Of a DNA stretch of 64,000 nucleotides, positions 31,547-41,725 are shown in pieces. Source of the DNA: Akkermansia muciniphila (GTDB lineage: Bacteria > Verrucomicrobiota > Verrucomicrobiia > Verrucomicrobiales > V1-33); assembly GCA_943333275.1 (NCBI GenBank), contig CALQSQ010000007.1, positions 1-64,000 of the forward strand, given 5' to 3'. The first letter of the stretch is position 1. Every line of letters starts with the position of its first letter. Under the pieces are notes generated by a model. That model saw only the letters and a program-made list of their open reading frames with translations, was not told the origin of the DNA and ran no database searches. The translations under genes and the position numbers were made by a program.

Positions 31547-34500
31547 GTGAATACTTCCCACTCCTCCGCCCGGCCCGACCCTTGGCAACCTCCCACACCC
31601 GAGGAACTTTCCGGCCTGCTGCCGGGTTATGAAATCACCGCACTGCTGGGACGCGGTGGCATGGGGGCGGTTTACAAGGGAACTCAGCTCAGCCTGGATC
31701 GTGAAGTCGCCATCAAGCTGCTTCCGCCCGATCTTGGAGCCGATCCTGATTTCCAGGCCCGTTTCCGCCGCGAGGCGAAGTCCATGGCCAAGCTCAACCA
31801 CCCGAACATCGTCCAGATTTTCGACTACGGCCAGACGGCCAGCGGGCAGCATTATTTCATCATGGAGTATGTGGATGGCTCGGACCTGCTGCACCTCGTC
31901 CGCTCCGGAACCCTCGATGCCGAGGGCGCGCTCAATGCCGTCAGCCAGGTTTGTGAAGCCCTCCAATACGCCCACGAGCTGGGCTTCGTGCATCGCGACA
32001 TCAAGCCGGCCAACATCCTCATCAATCGCAAGGGAGTGCTCAAGGTCGGTGATTTCGGTCTCGCCAGACTGGTCGAAGGCCACGGCGACCACGCGGCTTC
32101 CATCAATGAAGAAATGGGCCTCACGATGACCGGCATGACGATGGGCACGCCCCACTACGCCGCTCCGGAGCAATTCGATGGCCTGGGCCACATCGACCAC
32201 CGCGCCGACCTCTACAGTCTCGGCATCATGTTCTACGAAATGCTGACCAGGGACGTGCCGCGCGGCACCCCCAAGGCCCCCTCCAAGAAGATCCCCAACC
32301 TCGACGTGCGCATCGACGGAGTGGTCTTCAAGGCCATGGAGCCGGACCCCGATGAACGTTACCAGAGCGCCGCCGCCCTGCGAACCGACATCGACCGCAT
32401 CCGCAGCACCCCGCCCGCCCCCAGTCCCGCCGCCGAACCTCCCCGGCCCACACCCCAAGCCCAGCGGCCCCAGGCGCGACCGTCCCCGCCCCGCAGCCCC
32501 GGCGGCCCCAGCAAATCCGCCAAGCCGCCCCCGCGCAAATCCTCCTTCCCTCTCACCGCGGTCGTTGGGACGCTGGTGGTCCTCGGCGGCATTTTTGGTT
32601 TCCTGCAATGGCAGGGATCCCAGAATGCCCCCGAAAAGCCTGATCCCACCCTCGCCAAGACCCCACCGAGCGAGCCTGCATCGAAATCTCCCACCACCAC
32701 ACCGGCACCTGAGACTGCACCGAATGTCCCTCCAGTCCCGACTGTTCCGGAAAAGAAGCCGGAGGAGGAAAATCCAGCAAAACCTGCCGTGGCCGCAGAA
32801 TCGCTGCCTCCCATGGACAAACCACCTGCGGTCGTTCGAACCGAATCCAGCGCCAGTAGGGATACCCCATTCATCAACACACTCGGCATGAAATTCGTTC
32901 CTTTGCCGATCACTGGTGGGTTGGCGGATGGGCAGCAGGTGCTCTTCAGCGTGTGGGAGACTAGGGTGAAGGATTTTGATGCTTTTGTGAAAGAGGCAGG
33001 GTATAACGCAGTCGGCGGCATGAAATCCATCGGTAAAAGCCCCGGCCCAAAACAGGAATCCCAGGCAGCTTCAGGATGGTGGGCAGTCCGCGGGCATACG
33101 TGGAAAGATCCTGGGTTCACACAAACTCCCTTGCATCCCGTCGTAGGTGTAAACTGGGATGATGCCAACGCTTTCTGCCTCTGGCTGACTCAGAAAGAGC
33201 GATTAAGTGGCAAGATATCCAGCAACCAAGTTTACCGGTTACCCAAGGATCTCGAATGGAGTCTGGCAGTCGGACTTAAGTCCGAAATTGGAAACACTCC
33301 AGCGGAGCGCAAGCAACAGCTCTCGCGCAACTATCCTTGGGGTGACCAATGGCCACCTCCTGCAAATGCCGGAAATCTAGCTGGATCGGAAGTTGCCGAT
33401 GACAACTGGCCGGACCAGTTCCGTCCACTGCCGGGATACAAGGACCTTTTTCCACGCACTTCACCTGTTGGCAGCTTTCCGGCGAACCAACTTGGAATTT
33501 ACGACCTTGCGGGCAACGTGGCGGAATTCTGCGAAGACTGGTTTGACGCATCGCAGACATCCCATGTGCGTCGTGGTTCATCATGGGATCAATTCGATGC
33601 TCCGGAAATCCGCCTCAATATGTATTCCTCAAATCGTTATGGCACCGGCGATTACAGACGCGATACCATAGGATTTCGTGTGGTGTTAGCGGGAGTCAGC
33701 GCCCCACCCACGCCAGTTCCTGCCACCGCTGGCGCCACTCCCAGCGAAGCAGGCTTCACCAAAATCTTCAATGGTCGCGACCTTACCGGCTGGGCGGGCG
33801 ATAAGCGTTTCTGGTCAGTGCGCGACGGGACCATTACCGCCGAATCACCACCCAATGGTTCAATCCCTGTGAATACCTGCCTCATCTGGCAGGGAGGCAA
33901 TGTGACGGATTTCGAATTGCGGCTTTCTTACAAGATCACATCTGGAAATTCCGGTGTGCAATACCGCAGCAAAGTCTTGGATCCCGCTGCATGGGTGGTC
34001 GGAGGTTACCAATACGAGATCGCGACTGGAAAATTTGAGATAAAGAACGGCGGGCTTTATGAAGAAAGGGGCAGCCGCAAGGCGCTGGCAAGTCCCGGTG
34101 GTGACTACCTCGCCAATCCGGGGGAGAAGATCGAATGGACTCAGGACGGGGCCAGAAAGGTTACCGGGAATTTAGGATCCCTGCCCCCCTACCATTCTGG
34201 AGATTGGAACGAACTCATCATCATTGCCCAAGGCAACCGTCTCATGCACAGGCTTAACGGCAGCGTTACGATTGATATGATTGATGATGACGCCACAGCC
34301 AAGGCCATCTCCGGCGTGCTGGCGCTCCAACTCCACTCCGGCGCGCCCCAGAAAGTGCAGTTCAAGGATATCCGCATCAAGCAGGCCAAATCATCCGGCG
34401 CTGGGGTTTCCAGTCTGGCACTCAAAGCCCCTGACAAAGCGCAATCGCTCTTCGACGGCAGCACGCTGGATGGCTGGACCGTGCGCGGGGATCCTGCCTC

Positions 34501-34999
34501 CTTCAAGATTGAGGACGGCTGCATCAAGGCCACCGGAGCGAAGGGCAATCTGATCTTTGTAGACAAAGGGGTCGCGCCCGCATGGAAGGATTTCGACCTT
34601 ACCATGAAAGTAAAACTCAAGCCCAATACCATCTCCGACTCCGGCCTGTATATTCATTGTCCTGCCAATGCCTCCTCTTCCAGTAAGATCGCCTTGGAAA
34701 TCCAGATCTCCAACGATCCCGATCCCCTTGCCGAACGGTCTACCGGCAGCGTTTTCGACGTTGCCCCCATCCCCATGCAGATCGTGCGGAACGATCGCTG
34801 GTTTGATCTCCGCATCATCGTGAGTGGCATGACGGTTACCGTTTTCATCAATGGCAAAAAGGTCAACGAGTGGACCCAGCCCGCAGGGTGGACCCCGCCT
34901 GAAAATGTCCCCTCAGCCCGCCTCGGCAGCGGCAGTATCGGCTTGCAAAGCTATACAGGAGAGACATTGTTCAAGGATGTGAGGATCACGCTGCCGTGA
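31547..34999 (+). CDS. Ser/Thr protein kinase / TM / FGE-sulfatase fold / tandem DUF1080 protein
   Basis: Kinase 'LLGRGGMGAVYKGTQLSLDREVAIKLLPP', 'FVHRDIKPANILINRKGVLKVGDFGLARL'; TM 'FPLTAVVGTLVVLGGIFGFLQW'; FGE 'NTLGMKFVPLP...YDLAGNVAEFCEDWFDASQTSHVRRGSSW...DTIGFRVVL'; two DUF1080-like units 'FTKIFNGRDLTGWAGDKRFWSVRDGTITAES' and 'AQSLFDGSTLDGWTVRGDPASFKIEDGCIKAT'. GTG start. Confidence 0.88.
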   Translation: MNTSHSSARPDPWQPPTPEELSGLLPGYEITALLGRGGMGAVYKGTQLSLDREVAIKLLPPDLGADPDFQARFRREAKSMAKLNHPNIVQIFDYGQTASGQHYFIMEYVDGSDLLHLVRSGTLDAEGALNAVSQVCEALQYAHELGFVHRDIKPANILINRKGVLKVGDFGLARLVEGHGDHAASINEEMGLTMTGMTMGTPHYAAPEQFDGLGHIDHRADLYSLGIMFYEMLTRDVPRGTPKAPSKKIPNLDVRIDGVVFKAMEPDPDERYQSAAALRTDIDRIRSTPPAPSPAAEPPRPTPQAQRPQARPSPPRSPGGPSKSAKPPPRKSSFPLTAVVGTLVVLGGIFGFLQWQGSQNAPEKPDPTLAKTPPSEPASKSPTTTPAPETAPNVPPVPTVPEKKPEEENPAKPAVAAESLPPMDKPPAVVRTESSASRDTPFINTLGMKFVPLPITGGLADGQQVLFSVWETRVKDFDAFVKEAGYNAVGGMKSIGKSPGPKQESQAASGWWAVRGHTWKDPGFTQTPLHPVVGVNWDDANAFCLWLTQKERLSGKISSNQVYRLPKDLEWSLAVGLKSEIGNTPAERKQQLSRNYPWGDQWPPPANAGNLAGSEVADDNWPDQFRPLPGYKDLFPRTSPVGSFPANQLGIYDLAGNVAEFCEDWFDASQTSHVRRGSSWDQFDAPEIRLNMYSSNRYGTGDYRRDTIGFRVVLAGVSAPPTPVPATAGATPSEAGFTKIFNGRDLTGWAGDKRFWSVRDGTITAESPPNGSIPVNTCLIWQGGNVTDFELRLSYKITSGNSGVQYRSKVLDPAAWVVGGYQYEIATGKFEIKNGGLYEERGSRKALASPGGDYLANPGEKIEWTQDGARKVTGNLGSLPPYHSGDWNELIIIAQGNRLMHRLNGSVTIDMIDDDATAKAISGVLALQLHSGAPQKVQFKDIRIKQAKSSGAGVSSLALKAPDKAQSLFDGSTLDGWTVRGDPASFKIEDGCIKATGAKGNLIFVDKGVAPAWKDFDLTMKVKLKPNTISDSGLYIHCPANASSSSKIALEIQISNDPDPLAERSTGSVFDVAPIPMQIVRNDRWFDLRIIVSGMTVTVFINGKKVNEWTQPAGWTPPENVPSARLGSGSIGLQSYTGETLFKDVRITLP

Positions 35000-35419
35000 G
35001 GACATGGAGGCGGAGGCGGGGGATTCTCCGTTTTTTTAAAACTAGAAAGTCGATGTTGGGGTGGGGGGCTTATTTTGCTAAAATAAAGCTTATTTTAGTG
35101 ACAAAAGGAGCCTTTTTAGATTCAATGCACCGCATGAATTTTATTCCCCGACCATTTCAGGGACATTTCGCGACCGGTGCGGAGGGGAATCGCCGTTGGG
35201 GGTGCTTCGGGGAGGGGGGATTTGCTTTTGGCGGGATTCCCCGCCTCACTTCCGAGGCCGGAAGTGGTCCCGGGAGCGTTCCTTACCCCACTTCCGCTAA
35301 AGGGATCGAGATAAAATTCCTGACAGGAATTCCTAAAGGGTGCCGGGCGGGGGTTAAATGGCGGTAGTTTCAGGGTGCTTCTAGGCCGGGGGCGTTTACA
35401 CTCGGGTGACTCTGCTCCC

Positions 35420-36316
35420 ATGCTCCCTGACCAACCTTTCGATCTTTCTGCGACGCTGCAATCCGGGCAGACGTTTCACTGGCATGCGTGGGAGGGGGGA
35501 TGGTTGGGGAGTATTGGCGATGATCCGGTGTGGGTGCGGCAGACGGCGGGGGGATTGGAAATCATACCGCAGGGGATGGAGGAGAAGGTGCGGGGTTATT
35601 TTGCGCTGGATCATGATGTGGTGGCGATGATGCGATCATTCCCTGCGGGGGATGTGCCGCTGGCAACGGCGCTGGCGTTTTGTCCGGGGTTGCGGATTCT
35701 GCGGCAACCGCTGTGGGAGTGTCTGGCGACATTTATTACGTCATCGCTGAAGCAGGTGCCGCACATCCGGAAGATTTCCCTGACACTGCGGGAACGATTC
35801 GGTGTGGAATTGCCGACGGTCATGGAGGGTGCGCCGAAGTTGTATGGCTATCCCACGCCGCAGGCTTTGGCGGAGGCGGGTGAGGGGGCGCTGTGGGAAT
35901 GCGGGCTGGGGTATCGTGCGGCCTTTTTGCACCGGGCGGCGGTGGACTTGGCGGCGGGGCGGGTGGATGCGGCGATGCTGGCGGGGCAATCGGATGATGA
36001 AGCACGGGCCACGCTGATGCAGTTGCACGGGGTGGGGGAGAAGATCGCCAACTGCGTGCTGTTGTTTGCGTGCGAACGCCTGGCGGCGTTTCCGATTGAT
36101 GTGTGGATCGAACGGGTGCTGCACCAGTTGTATTTCGCCAGGAAGCGCCGGCGGACTGCGGAGCAGATCAGGAAATTTGCCGCGCGACATTTCGGCCCTT
36201 ATGCCGGCTATGCGCAGCAGTTTCTCTTCCACCATGCGCGTCTCACGAAGCTGAGGCCTGGGGCTTCGGACGCTTCCCGAGGACCAGCAGGGCAGCTACT
36301 GCGGCCAGCGCCATGA
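35420..36316 (+). CDS. OGG1/AlkA-type DNA glycosylase (HhH-GPD)
   Basis: 'FDLSATLQSGQTFHWHAWEGGWLGSIGDDPVWVRQ', 'DHDVVAMMRSFP', HhH 'LHGVGEKIANCVLLFACERLAAFPIDVWIERVL' with catalytic K and D. Confidence 0.88.
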   Translation: MLPDQPFDLSATLQSGQTFHWHAWEGGWLGSIGDDPVWVRQTAGGLEIIPQGMEEKVRGYFALDHDVVAMMRSFPAGDVPLATALAFCPGLRILRQPLWECLATFITSSLKQVPHIRKISLTLRERFGVELPTVMEGAPKLYGYPTPQALAEAGEGALWECGLGYRAAFLHRAAVDLAAGRVDAAMLAGQSDDEARATLMQLHGVGEKIANCVLLFACERLAAFPIDVWIERVLHQLYFARKRRRTAEQIRKFAARHFGPYAGYAQQFLFHHARLTKLRPGASDASRGPAGQLLRPAP

Positions 36317-37553
36317 CGCCGGCACTGACGAAAAAGGAGTGGGAAAACTTCGTCTCCGCACTGGAAGCATACATGACGGCGGCGGTGAGGAGCGGGCCCA
36401 CGCATCGTCCCAGGCTTCCCGCGCTGGTCATGGCTCCCATCGTTTCCCCCTGGGTCTGAACGGTGCCGCACTGGGACGCCAGCGCATTGAGCGTCGGCGT
36501 GGCGAAACTGTTCCCAACCGAAAGCATGGCCATCACTAACAACAGTGAAAGCCAGGGCGTGGTCGTCGGCATCAGTGTCAACGCGATGGTCATGGCCACG
36601 ATGCCTCCGAGGGCCAGTTTCCTCTCCCTGCCGTGTTTGGCGATTTTGCGAATAAGCCCACCTTGAATCAAAATGCCGATGATTCCGATATATCCGAAGA
36701 CATAGGAAATCCGGTCTGTATCAAAGCCGAAATGCCGTGTCGTGAAAGGCACAAACGAGGTCGTCATCATTGCGAATGCCGTGACCGTGAGAAAATTTGC
36801 GAGTAGGATCATGAGCAGCGGCGTGCGGCGGAAATGCTGGAGCGTGGCCAGCAGACTGGTGCGATTATGTGTGGCCAGCCCGCGTTTCTCACGGGGAAGG
36901 CTTTCCGGTAATTTGCGGTAGCATTGCACCAGATTGTAAACCGTCAGACTCGCTGCGATCAGGAAAGGAACGTGCAGACCAAAGTGCTTGCCCGTCACCC
37001 CTCCGATCAGCGGACCCAGCACAAAACCCAATCCAAAAGCCGCTCCGATCATCCCCATCACGCCAGCACGCTTCTCCGGTGCCGTAATGTCGCCCAGATA
37101 CGCCTGCGCCGTGGAGACGCTCGCGCCGCAAATGCCCGTGGTGATCCGAGCCAGAAAAATCATTACCAAGGCGGTCACGGGCGGGATGGACGATTTTGTC
37201 GCGAATGCCAGGATCAAATACCCCAGCAAGGAACCAATCAGGCTTGCAATGATGACCGGTCGGCGTCCCACACGGTCCGAAATCCTTCCGAAGAGCGGAG
37301 AGAATAAAAACTGCATGAGGCTGTAAACACCCATGACAAAAGATTGGAGCACTGTGTTCGCATTGTCACTCAGTCCCGCCCGTGTGGCAATGTCACCAAC
37401 GAACGGCTGAATGATCGGAATCATGATGCCGAATCCGATCAGATCGATGAGGACGGTGATGAAGATCTGCAGGTGCTGTGTGTGCTTCAACTTCTTGGCA
37501 GCGATTTCTGCAGGAGTAAGTTCGACAGGTGGGGTGGATTCGGGGGAGGACAT
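36243..37553 (-). CDS. MFS transporter (TetA-like multidrug efflux)
   Basis: 'LIDLIGFGIMIPIIQPFV', 'LFSPLFGRISDRVGRRPVIIASLIGS', 'GASVSTAQAYLGDITAPEKRAGVMGMIGAAFGLGFVLGPLIGG'. Confidence 0.9.
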   Translation of the reverse strand: MSSPESTPPVELTPAEIAAKKLKHTQHLQIFITVLIDLIGFGIMIPIIQPFVGDIATRAGLSDNANTVLQSFVMGVYSLMQFLFSPLFGRISDRVGRRPVIIASLIGSLLGYLILAFATKSSIPPVTALVMIFLARITTGICGASVSTAQAYLGDITAPEKRAGVMGMIGAAFGLGFVLGPLIGGVTGKHFGLHVPFLIAASLTVYNLVQCYRKLPESLPREKRGLATHNRTSLLATLQHFRRTPLLMILLANFLTVTAFAMMTTSFVPFTTRHFGFDTDRISYVFGYIGIIGILIQGGLIRKIAKHGRERKLALGGIVAMTIALTLMPTTTPWLSLLLVMAMLSVGNSFATPTLNALASQCGTVQTQGETMGAMTSAGSLGRCVGPLLTAAVMYASSAETKFSHSFFVSAGVMALAAVAALLVLGKRPKPQASAS

Positions 37554-37748
37554 GAGTGAATAGGTGGTTGCACTGTGGGGGGGGCTTGAAATTTTGCGCA
37601 AGTAAAATTTCGGTATGGCTAACCTGCTTTCGGGGAGGTGCGTAGCGCTTTCATGTTTCTTTTTCCACTTCTGCTTGCATCCATTGCAAGATTTTGCATT
37701 TTGCGAGCCGCCCTCCCCACGCGACATCCTGAAATCAACGTTATCGAC

Positions 37749-38678
37749 ATGCAAAAAAAATCTCTTGGCAAAGGCTTGGGCGCTTTAATCAGCGGGGCGG
37801 CGCGACGTTTTGATGCGCCCGGCGGCAATCCGGCAGCGACATCGCTAACCCAGCCGGGAGGAGCGAATGGGAACGTGGTGGAAATGGTGCCGGTCACACA
37901 GATCGTCTCCAGCCCGATGCAACCGCGCAAGGCGTTTCGCGACGAGCATCTGGATGAATTGATGGAATCCATCCGCGAGCACGGATTGATCCAGCCGCTG
38001 GTGGTCCGCAGGGTGAATGGCAATCTGGAACTCATCGCCGGCGAGCGCCGCTTTCGCGCCTCGCAAAAGCTGGGACTCACCGAGGTTCCCGTCCTGGTGC
38101 GCGAGGCCACCGACCGTGATGTCCTGGAAATGGCGCTGGTGGAAAACCTGCAGCGCGAGGACCTGAACCCCATTGAAGAATCCGAGGCCTACTGCCGTCT
38201 GGCTCAGGAGTTTAACATGAAGCAGGAGGAGATCGCGCAGCGGGTGGGGAAAAACCGCGCCACAGTCGCCAACTCCATGCGTCTCATGGACCTGACTCCC
38301 GAGGCAAAAAGCCTGCTCGCGCAGGGTCGCATCACGACCGGCCATGCCAAGGCCATCCTCAGCCTGAAAAGCCCGGAATTACAAAATTTGGTGGCCGATA
38401 TGGTCGTGCGGCAGGGTCTGACCGTCCGCCAGACTGAGAAACAGGTGCAGCATGAACTGGATGGCAGCAAATCAACCACCACCCGTCCAAGTCCGGCGGC
38501 GGCGGCCAGGAAAAGCATCGATCCCCATCTGGCGAAAATCCAAAACCGCCTGCGCGACCGCCTGGCCACCCAGGTCCAGCTTCATCATGGCAAGGACAAG
38601 GGCAAAATTGAGATTGAATATTACGGCGACGATGACCTGGAGCGGTTGCTGGAAGTGCTGGGCGTGAAGATCGATTAA
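37749..38678 (+). CDS. parB: Chromosome partitioning protein ParB
   Basis: 'KKSLGKGLGALISG', 'PMQPRKAFRDEHLDELMESIREHGLIQPLVVRRVNGNLELIAGERRFRASQKLG', HTH 'QEEIAQRVGKNRATVANSMRLMDL'. Confidence 0.95.
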   Translation: MQKKSLGKGLGALISGAARRFDAPGGNPAATSLTQPGGANGNVVEMVPVTQIVSSPMQPRKAFRDEHLDELMESIREHGLIQPLVVRRVNGNLELIAGERRFRASQKLGLTEVPVLVREATDRDVLEMALVENLQREDLNPIEESEAYCRLAQEFNMKQEEIAQRVGKNRATVANSMRLMDLTPEAKSLLAQGRITTGHAKAILSLKSPELQNLVADMVVRQGLTVRQTEKQVQHELDGSKSTTTRPSPAAAARKSIDPHLAKIQNRLRDRLATQVQLHHGKDKGKIEIEYYGDDDLERLLEVLGVKID

Positions 38679-38714
38679 CTTCCCCGCCTGACATCCATTG
38701 CCAAATGTGCGGGG

Positions 38715-39737
38715 ATGGTTCATGGATGGGCCATGTGGACCTCCCTCCGATTTCTCCTTCCCGGCTTTGTCATTGCCGTCACCCTCCTGACAACTGCCTG
38801 CGATTCCAAGCAGCAGCAGGCCGCAGCCCTGGCGCGCAACCTGTATCATTTCGATGCTTCCAAAGCCCTGCACAAGGATTTCGATGCAGCAGCGGCTCTC
38901 GAACACCTCAAGGCTCAGGTGGCGTTTGGTCCCCGCCCGGCGGGAAGCGAAGCACTGGGGAAATGCCGGGCCTACCTCACCGGGCAGTTGCAAAGTTTCG
39001 GCTGGGAAGTGCAGCCTCAGGCGTTCAAGGAATACACCTCCAAGGGTGAAATTGAATTTATCAATCTCCGCGCGCGGCTCCCCATGCAGTCGGAAGCCAG
39101 CAAGACCTGGGAGCGTCCCTATGCCATGCTCATTGGATCGCATTACGATACCAAGCTCTTTGGCGCGTTCAACTTCGTGGGAGCCAACGACGGGGCTTCG
39201 AGCACGGCGGTGCTGTTGGAAATGGCGCGTCTGCTGGGAAAACGCCCCGATGCCGCACAGTTCGTGGAACTGGTCTGCTTCGACGGTGAGGAGGCGCTCA
39301 TTGATTACACTCCGGATGCCTCCGGGATGCCCAAGGACGGTCTCTACGGCAGCCGCCATTATGCAAAACTCATGCGCAGTTGGCCAAAGGTCCAGCAACC
39401 CCTCAGCATGTTCCTGCTGGACATGGTGGGTGACAAGGATCTGCTGGTGAAGATTCCCAGCAACTCCACACCGATCCTATCCCAGCTGATCCTGGCCTCG
39501 GCAGCTGAGTTGGACCTTGGTAAATATTTTGCAGAAGGATCCGGGGGCATCACGGATGATCATGTGCCCTTCCTTTATTCCGGGATTCCTTCCGTGGATA
39601 TTATCGATCTCAATTACACGGCCTGGCACACTTCATCCGACACACTGGACCAAGTCAGCGCAGAAAGTCTCGGTATCGTGGGACGCACCACCCTGCTGGC
39701 TCTGGAAAAATATCTCTCCACGTCGACCATGCCGTGA
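38715..39737 (+). CDS. M28-family peptidase / glutaminyl-peptide cyclotransferase-like protein
   Basis: 'QVAFGPRPAGSEALGKCRAYLTGQL', 'LIGSHYDTKLF', 'GANDGASSTAVLLEMARLL', 'ELVCFDGEEAL', 'DDHVPFLYSGIPSVDIID'. Confidence 0.82.
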   Translation: MVHGWAMWTSLRFLLPGFVIAVTLLTTACDSKQQQAAALARNLYHFDASKALHKDFDAAAALEHLKAQVAFGPRPAGSEALGKCRAYLTGQLQSFGWEVQPQAFKEYTSKGEIEFINLRARLPMQSEASKTWERPYAMLIGSHYDTKLFGAFNFVGANDGASSTAVLLEMARLLGKRPDAAQFVELVCFDGEEALIDYTPDASGMPKDGLYGSRHYAKLMRSWPKVQQPLSMFLLDMVGDKDLLVKIPSNSTPILSQLILASAAELDLGKYFAEGSGGITDDHVPFLYSGIPSVDIIDLNYTAWHTSSDTLDQVSAESLGIVGRTTLLALEKYLSTSTMP

Positions 39738-39828
39738 CCCGTGAGGCGATCGGGTGCCCGAAATGTTTTCAGCCGGGAAATGGTAAGATCCCGGGTTGTC
39801 CGGCGGACAATTTCATGCTTCATGGGGC

Positions 39829-41724
39829 ATGAAATTGTTCCGGAAATATCCAGGCCTCCTTTGCTGGCTGATGGCAGGTCTGTTCACTGCGGCATTGCTG
39901 GTGTCGTGGAAATGGGGATTTCACCCCTGGAACGAATCCATCCGCAGCCGGGCCTCACTGGAGGAATTCCGGCATGATGATTTCCTGGCCCGTTATTTGT
40001 GGTGGGCCGGAGTGCTCAATGTTGGGGTTTGGATTTTTCTCGGCGCCACAACACGGCTCTGGTGTTCAAGCGGTGGAATGGGACAGGCCGATGAACCTGT
40101 GCCTCGTCCAAAATATTGGCGCATGTCCGTCCTCGCCGCCATGGGGATCGCGGGATACATCGCGGCACCACGGCTCATGCAGAGTCTCTGGGATGACGAA
40201 CAACACTCGGCTCTCGATTTCGTGCATGGCCAATGGATGCGGGAGATCGATGACCAGGGGGAGGTTCAACAGTATTTCGGCAAGCAAAGCTGGTGGCAAA
40301 CGACGATGGCTTACAGCGATCCCAATAATCATCCGCTGTTTTCCATCGCAGCCCGGGCCAGTCTGGGCCTCTGGCGTTGGTTGAACGACAAAGCACCTGA
40401 GGATTTTCATGAGGTTGCCTTTCGCTTTCCAGCCTTCCTGCTTGGATTGCTGGCTTTGCCTGCGTGGGGTTGGGTTGCAAGAGTTTTGGGGATGAAGCGC
40501 GGAGCGATCGCTTTGATGATGCTGCTGGCGGTGCATCCATGGTTTATTCGCTACATCAGCGAAGGGCGGGGTTATGCTTTCATGCTTTTCGGTTTGCCGC
40601 TCTGTCTGGGATACGCCTGTCTGGCCGTCCGGACAGGCAGACCTCGCGGGTGGCTGCGGTTCAGCCTGTGGCAAATTTTCCTGCTGCTCTCCTGGCCTGG
40701 CACGGGCCTGCCCCTGGTCGTCATGAATCTCGCTTTGCTGGTGACAATTCTGAGCAGATCCGATTCCAGGCGCCGCAATCAATTTTTCGCCTGGGGTGCG
40801 GCGAACCTCATTGCATTGGCGCTTTTTCTGCAATGGTTTCTACCGGGGATCGTTCAGAGTCTGGTGTCGAATTTTGAATACCCCAAGGGCGATATGGATG
40901 CGCGGTATCCGATAAATTTTCTTTCCCACCTGGCCTTTGGAACCGTCTGGAGTGCGAACCCCAAGGATCCGCCGGATCTTGCCCGCTTTCTTCCAGTAGG
41001 GTCGCAGTCTCCGTCCATGGTTGCCCTCAGCTTGTTGTTGGCAGCCGGTTTCATTTTCCTGATGTGCCTCGGCTGGAAGGGCCTTAAGTCGGAGCCGTTT
41101 ATTCGCAAGGGCCTGATCGGAGCCGTTTTGCTCCCGGTGCTTGTGATGGGGATTGGACTGTGGGGGGCATCCCGGGGCAGGGTTCCCTTCATCTTTGATT
41201 GGTATTTTCTCTGGCTGATGCCGATGTTGTTTCTGCTGATTGCAAAAGGATTGGAAACCCCGGGCTTGAATGGCTGGCTGGTGCTCACCTTTTGTGTGCT
41301 CTGCGCACGCCATGCCACGCCGTTTTTACAGAGACTGCGGATCTATCCAGTGGAGCCCTTGCGCGAATCCGTGTTGGCCATGCGGACGAATCGCCAGCAG
41401 GGTGTGGCTGACAGCGAGTCGTTACTTACGGCTCACATCAATCAAATGGCCACTCTCTACGATCGCTACGCCTATGAAGTCACGGACGTGCAAACTTCCG
41501 ATCCCGCGGATCCCGGACTGGCTGATCTGATGCAATGGGCCAGGACAGAGGGGAAGGCGCTGCTGGTCAATGTGGGGTATCCACGTGCTGCCAGAATCAA
41601 TTTTCCGGAGATCATGAAAGTGATTGATGATTCCGGCCGCTTCGAGTCCATAGTCGTGCTGCCCGGCCAGGAACTGGGACTCAGCCATGAAATATTTCGT
41701 TTTAATCCACCTGCCACCCACTAA
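39829..41724 (+). CDS. Polytopic membrane protein, GT39/PMT-like
   Basis: Many hydrophobic segments; early-loop 'DDEQHSALDFVHGQWMREI...YSDPNNHPLFSIAARASLGLWRW' resembles GT-C glycosyltransferases. Confidence 0.6.
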   Translation: MKLFRKYPGLLCWLMAGLFTAALLVSWKWGFHPWNESIRSRASLEEFRHDDFLARYLWWAGVLNVGVWIFLGATTRLWCSSGGMGQADEPVPRPKYWRMSVLAAMGIAGYIAAPRLMQSLWDDEQHSALDFVHGQWMREIDDQGEVQQYFGKQSWWQTTMAYSDPNNHPLFSIAARASLGLWRWLNDKAPEDFHEVAFRFPAFLLGLLALPAWGWVARVLGMKRGAIALMMLLAVHPWFIRYISEGRGYAFMLFGLPLCLGYACLAVRTGRPRGWLRFSLWQIFLLLSWPGTGLPLVVMNLALLVTILSRSDSRRRNQFFAWGAANLIALALFLQWFLPGIVQSLVSNFEYPKGDMDARYPINFLSHLAFGTVWSANPKDPPDLARFLPVGSQSPSMVALSLLLAAGFIFLMCLGWKGLKSEPFIRKGLIGAVLLPVLVMGIGLWGASRGRVPFIFDWYFLWLMPMLFLLIAKGLETPGLNGWLVLTFCVLCARHATPFLQRLRIYPVEPLRESVLAMRTNRQQGVADSESLLTAHINQMATLYDRYAYEVTDVQTSDPADPGLADLMQWARTEGKALLVNVGYPRAARINFPEIMKVIDDSGRFESIVVLPGQELGLSHEIFRFNPPATH

Positions 41725-41725
41725 C

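Noticed and set aside
34996-35367. 123-aa + ORF after the kinase-DUF1080 gene
   Set aside because: Composition is atypical and it covers the palindrome cluster; no domain or convincing start region. Treated as intergenic.
37749-38678. parS sites near parB
   Set aside because: No TGTTTCACGTGAAACA-like 16-mer was noticed nearby; absence by eye is not proof.
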